Assembly: GCA_017438675.1 (NCBI GenBank)
Contig: JAFRUW010000272.1
Coordinates: forward strand, 1-12,354
Direction of reading: 5' to 3'
Origin: Oscillospiraceae bacterium
GTDB taxonomy: Bacteria > Bacillota > Clostridia > Oscillospirales > Oscillospiraceae
DNA: 12,354 bases
Of this stretch, positions 8,792 to 12,354 are shown piece by piece (position 1 is the stretch's first letter; each line of letters begins with the position of its first letter). Both the position numbers and the translations under genes were made by a program. The notes beneath the pieces are model-generated. The model did not search any database, was not told the origin of the DNA, and was given only the letters and a program-made list of their open reading frames with translations.

Positions 8792-9958
8792 TTAAAGTGA
8801 ATCTATACATATCTTCATTCGTCTGAACGCCTCTTTCAGCTCCTTAAGAGATGTGGCGTAGCACATGCGGACGAATCCCTCGCCGCAGGAGCCGAAGGCG
8901 TTGCCGGGTATGACCGCCACATTCTGCTCCATAATGAGCCTCTCGCAAAACTCCTCGGAGGTGAGGCCGGTGCTCTGTATGGACGGGAACACATAAAAGG
9001 CGCCCTTTGCCTCAAAGCAGTGGAGGCCCAGCTTTTCCAGCTCCTCAAGGATATATCTGCGGCGATAGTTGTAATCGTTCTTCATCATCTCGATGTCCCT
9101 GTCGCCGTCCCTCACCGCTTCGATGGCGGCGTACTGGCTGGTGGTAGGGGCGGACATGATGGCGTACTGATGGATCTTCAGCATCTGCTTTATGATGACT
9201 GCCGGTCCGCAGACGTAGCCCATTCGCCATCCTGTCATGGCGTATGACTTGGAAAAACCGTTTACTAAAATGGTGCGCTCATACATATCCGGGATACTTG
9301 CGATGGAAACATGCTTGTCGCCGTAGGACAGCTCGGCATAAATCTCATCGGAGAGCACCATAATATCGGTACCCCGCAAAACCTCCGCCACGGCCTCGAT
9401 ATCCTTCTGCTCCATGATGGCCCCGGTGGGATTGTTGGGAAACGGCAGGACAAGGAGCTTTGTCCTGGGGGTTATTGCCGCCCTGAGATCCTCCGCCGTG
9501 AGCCGGAACTCGTTTTCCGCCTTTGTCTCCACGTATACCGGGGTACCACCCGCAAGTGTCACGATGGGGCCGTAGCAGACGAAGGAAGGGATGGGGATGA
9601 TGACCTCGTCGCCGGGGTCAACAAGGGCCCTGACGCCCAGATCGATGGCTTCGCTGCCGCCCACGGTCACGATCATCTGCTTTTTCGGATCGTAGTACAG
9701 ATTGAATCTTCTGAAAAGATAGTTGGAAATCTGACGCCTCAGCTCAAGAAGGCCGGCGTTTGAGGTGTATTTCGTAAATCCCTTTTCCAGAGAATAGACA
9801 CCCGCGTCACGGATATGCCAGGGTGTGACGAAGTCCGGCTCGCCGACTCCCAGGCTTATAGCGTCCGGTCTGTCCTCCAGAAGGTCAAAGAACCGCCTTA
9901 TTCCCGAAGGGGCGATTGACTTCACCTTTCGGGACAGGAGAGAATCATAATCCATCAT
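8792..9958 (-). CDS. Class I/II pyridoxal-phosphate aminotransferase
   Basis: This is a 388-residue fold-type I PLP enzyme of the aspartate/aromatic aminotransferase group. Landmarks are SLGVGEPDF near the N-terminus, KYTSNAGLLELR, NNPTG at 175-179, DEIYAEL, the Schiff-base lysine K237 in NGFSKSYAMTGWRMGY, and the substrate-carboxylate arginine in EGFVRMCYA near the C-terminus. It transfers an amino group between an amino acid and a 2-oxo acid. The sequence resembles the Firmicutes PatA/aromatic aminotransferase subgroup, but the substrate cannot be fixed from sequence. ATG at 9958 overlaps the regulator's TGA stop as ATGA, and a second ATG follows immediately; AGAGG lies 11 nt before the first. 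Coupling to the Lrp/AsnC gene suggests amino-acid-responsive control. Confidence 0.93.
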   Translation of the reverse strand: MMDYDSLLSRKVKSIAPSGIRRFFDLLEDRPDAISLGVGEPDFVTPWHIRDAGVYSLEKGFTKYTSNAGLLELRRQISNYLFRRFNLYYDPKKQMIVTVGGSEAIDLGVRALVDPGDEVIIPIPSFVCYGPIVTLAGGTPVYVETKAENEFRLTAEDLRAAITPRTKLLVLPFPNNPTGAIMEQKDIEAVAEVLRGTDIMVLSDEIYAELSYGDKHVSIASIPDMYERTILVNGFSKSYAMTGWRMGYVCGPAVIIKQMLKIHQYAIMSAPTTSQYAAIEAVRDGDRDIEMMKNDYNYRRRYILEELEKLGLHCFEAKGAFYVFPSIQSTGLTSEEFCERLIMEQNVAVIPGNAFGSCGEGFVRMCYATSLKELKEAFRRMKICIDSL

Positions 9959-10434
9959 ATATACAGCGGCCTCTCTTCTTGCTCGATTACCGGACTGAAT
10001 ATGCGATTGTTGTACTTATACTTTTTCATTATAAAGTGTGTGGCGGTACCCGTAACGCCCTCGATAGGGGCAAGCTTTGCGTACACGAAGGTGGATATCT
10101 CTTTTAAAGACCTTTCAGTCAGGATGACAGTCAGGTCGAAGGCGCCGCTCATAAGGAACACGCTTTCCACCTCTTCGTACTGGTAGATGCGCTCCGCGAT
10201 CCTGTCGTAACCGTCGCCTCTCTGGGGTGCGATCTTCACCTCGATAAGGGCGGTGACCATTTCCTCGTCGGTACGCTCCCAGTCGATAACGGCTCCGTAG
10301 CCCAGGAGTATATTGTTTTCTTCACAGGCCGCTATGTCCTTTCTTACCGCCTCTTCCGACTTTCCCAGCATTGCGGCAAGCTCCGCCGGGGTATATCTGG
10401 CGTCCTTTTCCAGCAGTTTAAGCATCTCCGTCAT
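9955..10434 (-). CDS. Lrp/AsnC-family transcriptional regulator
   Basis: This 159-residue protein has the Lrp/AsnC layout: an N-terminal winged helix-turn-helix (about residues 1-50, with YTPAELAAMLGKSEEAVRKD), then a ligand-binding RAM domain (about 65-145) with the ESVFLMSGAFDLTVIL core. Family members bind amino acids, assemble as dimers to octamers, and control amino-acid metabolism genes, often their neighbours. It overlaps the downstream aminotransferase by 4 nt (ATGA), so the pair is cotranscribed and probably coupled. ATG at 10434 has an excellent ribosome binding site, AGGGAGGA (10441-10448), 6 nt away. The likely targets are its own operon and possibly the nearby divergent amino-acid gene ald, which is an inference. 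The effector is unknown. Confidence 0.93.
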   Translation of the reverse strand: MTEMLKLLEKDARYTPAELAAMLGKSEEAVRKDIAACEENNILLGYGAVIDWERTDEEMVTALIEVKIAPQRGDGYDRIAERIYQYEEVESVFLMSGAFDLTVILTERSLKEISTFVYAKLAPIEGVTGTATHFIMKKYKYNNRIFSPVIEQEERPLYI

Positions 10435-10487
10435 AGCAATTCCTCCCTTTTGACGTTTATAATCACAGTTTTTTAAACTTACCGCCC

Positions 10488-10516
10488 ATTATACAACAAA
10501 CAGTCCGTAATTAGAA
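10488..10516 (-). promoter_or_regulatory. Probable promoter of the lrp-aminotransferase-ispE operon
   Basis: On the minus strand a perfect TATAAT (10488-10493) lies about 54 nt before the regulator's start. The -35 position at 17-nt spacing is TTCTAA (10511-10516), only 3 of 6 to consensus, so the promoter may need activation. The -10 box is the supported part. Confidence 0.5.
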
Positions 10517-10622
10517 TATCATTTTTTAAAAAATTTTCAGCAATTCAGCTTCCGTCATTTGGTAATACTGACATGAATAATCACACAGCCGCCGGGAATG
10601 ATAAGCATGTACTCATTAACAT

Positions 10623-10645
10623 GTAAACGGCACGGCGCCGTTTAC
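10623..10645 (+). repeat. Leader stem-loop 1 (inverted repeat)
   Basis: GTAAACGGC (10623-10631) and GCCGTTTAC (10637-10645) form a perfect 9-bp stem with a 5-nt loop. No T-run follows, so it is not an intrinsic terminator. Its GCCGTTT core recurs in the larger hairpin at 10745-10790. Confidence 0.55.
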
Positions 10646-10650
10646 AACGG

Positions 10651-10684
10651 AGGTCGATCAGTGTGAAATCTCACACCGATACCT
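10651..10684 (+). repeat. Leader stem-loop 2 (imperfect inverted repeat)
   Basis: GTGTGA (10661-10666) pairs with TCACAC (10671-10676) around an AATC loop. Past an A-C mismatch the stem continues ATC/GAT, and past a 2-nt CG bulge AGGT/ACCT, 13 bp in all. No T-run follows. Confidence 0.55.
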
Positions 10685-10732
10685 GACTGAAAACGTACCG
10701 CCCGCCATTTTGAGGCAGCAGCGGCACATGCC

Positions 10733-10764
10733 AAAATCTCCGTTTGCCGTTTGCGGGAGATTTT
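10733..10764 (+). promoter_or_regulatory. Alternative local hairpin in the DUF378 leader
   Basis: AAAATCTCC (10733-10741) pairs perfectly with GGAGATTTT (10756-10764), with a 14-nt loop. It cannot coexist with the longer hairpin at 10736-10800, because both use 10736-10741 and 10756. A further possible stem, ATTTT-GGCA with TGCC-AAAAT (10707-10737, 2-nt bulge), would compete for 10733-10737. Confidence 0.45.
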
Positions 10765-10800
10765 AATGCTTAATTGTTCCGCAAACGGCAGAATGGAGAT
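10736..10800 (+). promoter_or_regulatory. Hairpin that can bury the DUF378 ribosome binding site
   Basis: TGCCGTTTGCGG (10745-10756) pairs perfectly with CCGCAAACGGCA (10779-10790), plus one G-U and one A-U pair inward. Below a 3x4 internal loop, ATCTCC (10736-10741) pairs with GGAGAT (10795-10800), the ribosome binding site of the next gene. Total 20 bp with an 18-nt apical loop. Folding would block translation. There is no T-run after it. The pairing is seen directly; the regulatory role is inferred. Confidence 0.5.
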
Positions 10801-10804
10801 TAAT

Positions 10805-11011
10805 ATGATAATGGACAGAATCGCCCTGGTGCTCTCGATCATCGGCGGCTTAAACTGGGGCCTTATAGGTATATTCAGATTTGACCTTGTGGCATACCTT
10901 TTCGGAGGTCAGACATCCACCGTCAGCCGGGTAATCTACACTCTTGTGGGACTTTCCGCGATATGGTGCATATCCCTGCTGTTCAGAGAGCGGGACAGAG
11001 TAAAGGAATAA
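10805..11011 (+). CDS. Small DUF378-type membrane protein
   Basis: This 68-residue protein has two hydrophobic segments: residues about 5-22 (IALVLSIIGGLNWGLIGIF) and about 43-60 (VIYTLVGLSAIWCISLLF), separated by a short loop FDLVAYLFGG and ending in a charged tail RERDRVKE. The GGLNWGLIGIF and LVGLSA signatures match the DUF378 (YuzA-like) family of small inner-membrane proteins, whose function is unknown. ATG at 10805 is chosen because GGAG (10795-10798) is 6 nt upstream and the length fits the family. An in-frame ATG at 10766 with GGGAG 6 nt upstream would give 81 residues with an uncharacteristic N-terminus; a further ATG lies at 10811. The gene is alone between divergent regulator and toxin-antitoxin module and is followed by a hairpin. 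Confidence 0.85.
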   Translation: MIMDRIALVLSIIGGLNWGLIGIFRFDLVAYLFGGQTSTVSRVIYTLVGLSAIWCISLLFRERDRVKE

Positions 11012-11017
11012 TGGGGA

Positions 11018-11048
11018 AATCGGCGTGACCGTCAAAGTCACGCCGATT
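11018..11048 (+). terminator. Probable terminator after the DUF378 gene
   Basis: A perfect 12-bp GC-rich stem (AATCGGCGTGAC, 11018-11029, with 11037-11048) and 7-nt loop starts 7 nt after the stop codon. The following tract (CTGTATGTGTATTT) is only moderately T-rich, so termination may be incomplete. Confidence 0.65.
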
Positions 11049-11076
11049 CTGTATGTGTATTTCCAATACTCGTCTA

Positions 11077-11105
11077 TTGACATTTAGCATAATTATGTAT
11101 ATAAT
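11077..11105 (+). promoter_or_regulatory. Consensus promoter of the toxin-antitoxin operon
   Basis: TTGACA (11077-11082), a 17-nt spacer and TATAAT (11100-11105) are a perfect match to the sigma-A consensus. Predicted start near 11112, giving a leader of under 20 nt. Such a strong promoter fits a toxin-antitoxin operon held down by its own products. Confidence 0.9.
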
Positions 11106-11114
11106 AACGCTAAA
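11083..11114 (+). promoter_or_regulatory. Candidate autorepression operator
   Basis: The perfect 10-bp palindrome CATAATTATG (11088-11097) fills most of the spacer between -35 and -10. A wider inverted repeat, TTTAGC (11083-11088) and GCTAAA (11109-11114), brackets the -10 box and likely start site. Either would place bound antitoxin over the promoter. Function inferred from position and symmetry. Confidence 0.5.
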
Positions 11115-11129
11115 CAAGGAGGTGGCGAT

Positions 11130-11417
11130 ATGCCAAATATCAGACCTGTTTCCGATCTGCGAAACCATTTCGCAGAGATTACAAGAGAGGTACAGCTTTC
11201 CGATGAACCGGTGTTCCTTACAAAGAACGGCGTCGGCTCCATCGTTGTAATGAGCATGGAGAGCTACGAAAAGAACCGCTATGACAGCATGGTCTACGAC
11301 AAGCTTCGGGAGGCGGAGCTGCAGGCGGCAGGCACTGCCGAGCGGCGGAGCCATGAGGATGTTATGGCAAAAGCGCGGGAGCTTTTAAGCGGTGCGGAGG
11401 GGCAGAACCGTGCATAA
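11130..11417 (+). CDS. Phd/YefM-family antitoxin
   Basis: This 95-residue protein has the N-terminal Phd/YefM fold: MPNIRPVSDLRNHFAEI, then EPVFLTKNGVGSIVVMSMESYE, the usual DNA-binding and dimerisation part (about residues 1-50). The rest (about 52-95) is charged and helix-prone, as expected for the segment that wraps and neutralises the toxin. Antitoxins of this family repress their own operon, with help from the toxin, and are degraded by proteases under stress. ATG at 11130 has a strong ribosome binding site AAGGAGG (11116-11122). It overlaps the toxin gene by 8 nt. The consensus promoter and nearby palindrome support autoregulation. Confidence 0.93.
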   Translation: MPNIRPVSDLRNHFAEITREVQLSDEPVFLTKNGVGSIVVMSMESYEKNRYDSMVYDKLREAELQAAGTAERRSHEDVMAKARELLSGAEGQNRA

Positions 11418-11718
11418 AGTCGTATATTTGCCTCTGGCTGAAAGCGACTTGCTTGAGGCGCTGAATTATATCATGTACACGCTGGATGCCCCAAAAGCCG
11501 CCCGCGATCTGCTGACAGAGTTTGACGAAACGGTTCAGAGGATCGCGGGGTTCCCTTATGCCTGTGAGCTGTACCGGACGGATCGACCTATGAAGGACGA
11601 GATACGCAAGGTGCCTGTCAAAAACTATGTTCTGTATTACGCAGTGTATCAGGACCGTGTCGAGATACGGCGGTTTCTTCACGGACGCAGGGACCGGAGC
11701 AAGGGAATTGCGGAGTGA
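11410..11718 (+). CDS. RelE/ParE-superfamily toxin
   Basis: This 102-residue basic protein starts MHKVVYLPLAESDLLEALNY and has the RelE/ParE layout: a first strand, a helical hairpin (about residues 9-50), then strands with FPYACELY, IRKVPVKNYVLYYAV and VEIRRFLHGRRD. The family includes ribosome-dependent mRNA endonucleases (RelE) and gyrase inhibitors (ParE); the sequence alone does not say which. GTG at 11410 is chosen: GGAGGGG (11396-11402) is 7 nt upstream, and it overlaps the antitoxin stop by 8 nt, the usual antitoxin-first coupled arrangement. An in-frame GTG at 11392 is less well placed. C-terminal basic residues (RRFLHGRRDRSK) are in the position expected of the active site. No clear terminator follows. 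Confidence 0.91.
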   Translation: MHKVVYLPLAESDLLEALNYIMYTLDAPKAARDLLTEFDETVQRIAGFPYACELYRTDRPMKDEIRKVPVKNYVLYYAVYQDRVEIRRFLHGRRDRSKGIAE

Positions 11719-11777
11719 ATCAAGTATACTTTTTAATTTTAATCCCGTCTCGAATCATTGTTTTTTTCCGTTAACCC

Positions 11778-11806
11778 TTGATTACGTTTCCCTGTTGTAG
11801 TATAAT
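11778..11806 (+). promoter_or_regulatory. Promoter of ald
   Basis: TTGATT (11778-11783), a 17-nt spacer and TATAAT (11801-11806) give a strong sigma-A-type promoter. Predicted start near 11813 and a leader of about 46 nt. I see no clear operator. Confidence 0.8.
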
Positions 11807-11858
11807 CAGGTGAATAAAAAACCAAATAACCGCAACTAACAATACAGGAGGAAACACA

Positions 11859-12354
11859 ATGAAAATCGGATGCGTAAAAGAGATCAAAAACAACGAGTTC
11901 CGCGTGGGACTTACCCCCGACAACGTGAAGGCTTACGAGGCCGCCGGTCATCAGGTCTATATTGAAAAGGGTGCGGGCATCGGCTCCGGCTTTTCCGATA
12001 ACGAGTACGTAAACGCCGGCGCTTCCCTTCTTGACGATGCCGCTGACATCTGGAAGATGTGCGACATGATGGTCAAGGTCAAGGAGCCTCTTCCCTGTGA
12101 GTACCCCCTCTTCCACGACGGACTCATTCTCTACACATATCTCCATCTGGCTGCCGACAAGGAGCAGACCGATGCTCTTCTGGCAGGCAAGGTAAACGCC
12201 GTGGCATACGAAACCCTTCAGGAGAAGGACCGCTCCCTTCCCCTGCTGGCTCCCATGAGCCAGATCGCGGGCCGTCTCTCCATCCAGGAGGGCGCAAAGT
12301 ATCTTGAAAAGAAGTACGGCGGCGAGGGTATCATTTTAGCCGGCGTTCCCGGCA
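11859..12354 (+). CDS. ald: Alanine dehydrogenase, N-terminal part (runs off the window)
   Basis: The window holds the first 165 codons of an enzyme of about 370 residues. Ald converts L-alanine, water and NAD+ to pyruvate, ammonia and NADH, and in spore formers is used for growth on alanine and in sporulation. The start MKIGCVKEIKNNEFRVGLTP, VKVKEP and LHLAAD are typical. R15, K75 and H96, known pyruvate-binding and catalytic positions in the family, are all present. The NAD-binding domain lies mostly beyond the edge. ATG at 11859 has a perfect AGGAGG (11846-11851) 7 nt upstream and its own promoter. No frame break is seen up to the edge. Confidence 0.96.
   Translation, partial: MKIGCVKEIKNNEFRVGLTPDNVKAYEAAGHQVYIEKGAGIGSGFSDNEYVNAGASLLDDAADIWKMCDMMVKVKEPLPCEYPLFHDGLILYTYLHLAADKEQTDALLAGKVNAVAYETLQEKDRSLPLLAPMSQIAGRLSIQEGAKYLEKKYGGEGIILAGVPG

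Larger units (their letters stand above)
10435..10804. other. 370-nt divergent intergenic region
   Basis: This gap separates the minus-strand Lrp operon from the plus-strand DUF378 gene. Positions 10435-10520 hold the lrp ribosome binding site and promoter. Positions 10517-10600 are AT-rich and I see no convincing plus-strand promoter there. Positions 10623-10800 hold a series of inverted repeats (separate entries) that would lie in the DUF378 leader RNA. No RNA gene or riboswitch class that I recognise is present, and no protein gene is well supported. Confidence 0.6.

Noticed and set aside
8772..8810. Upstream ATG of ispE at 8810
   Set aside because: It lacks a ribosome binding site, overlaps the aminotransferase by 19 nt, and adds residues not expected before the AKINL motif.
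10607..10666. A 19-codon leader peptide frame (ATG 10607 to TGA 10664-10666) running into stem-loop 2
   Set aside because: Only a weak GGGAA-type ribosome binding site, no run of a single regulatory amino acid, and ATG-TAA and GTG-TGA start-stop pairs also occur here by chance. Not enough to call it.
10751..10804. Extension of the DUF378 protein to a TTG at 10751
   Set aside because: No ribosome binding site before it, and the added residues do not look like the family's N-terminus.
11720..11735. AAGTATACTT palindrome followed by T5 after the toxin gene as a terminator
   Set aside because: A 10-nt palindrome without loop space and with little GC cannot form a stable stem.
11739..12146. Minus-strand 135-residue open frame opposite ald
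   Set aside because: It lies antisense to a strongly conserved gene with intact catalytic residues, shows no recognisable domain and no ribosome binding site; it is a shadow frame.

Overview
The window looks like chromosomal DNA from a GC-rich, endospore-forming member of the Firmicutes, probably class Clostridia. The evidence is a clear spoIIR sporulation gene, an AddAB recombination nuclease instead of RecBCD, strong AGGAGG-type ribosome binding sites, sigma-A-like promoters, and a Zn-ribbon L31. I cannot name the genus. Most of the window is dense housekeeping sequence with short intergenic gaps.

Positions 1-10434 all read on the minus strand. In transcription order the genes are: an Lrp/AsnC regulator, a class I/II aminotransferase (ATGA overlap), ispE (20-nt gap), a strong terminator, spoIIR, a promoter at the end of spoIIR, addB, addA (8-nt overlap), a promoter, rpmE, and a final terminator. 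The first three form one likely operon (regulator, amino-acid metabolism, isoprenoid precursor synthesis). addB-addA is a second, making a two-subunit helicase-nuclease that processes double-strand breaks. spoIIR stands alone, as expected for a forespore-specific gene, but its promoter is not obvious.

Positions 10435-12354 hold plus-strand genes transcribed away from the regulator: a small DUF378-type membrane protein behind a structured leader of about 200 nt, a type II toxin-antitoxin pair (Phd/YefM-like antitoxin and RelE/ParE-like toxin) with its own consensus promoter, and the first 165 codons of alanine dehydrogenase (ald), cut by the window edge.

The most unusual feature is the leader of the DUF378 gene. 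A 20-bp interrupted hairpin can bury the ribosome binding site, while part of the same strand can form a competing local hairpin, suggesting RNA-level control. The arrangement around spoIIR, where the upstream terminator sits directly against the spoIIR ribosome binding site, is also worth checking. I see no insertion sequence, prophage, CRISPR array, tRNA or rRNA, and no new multi-gene system.
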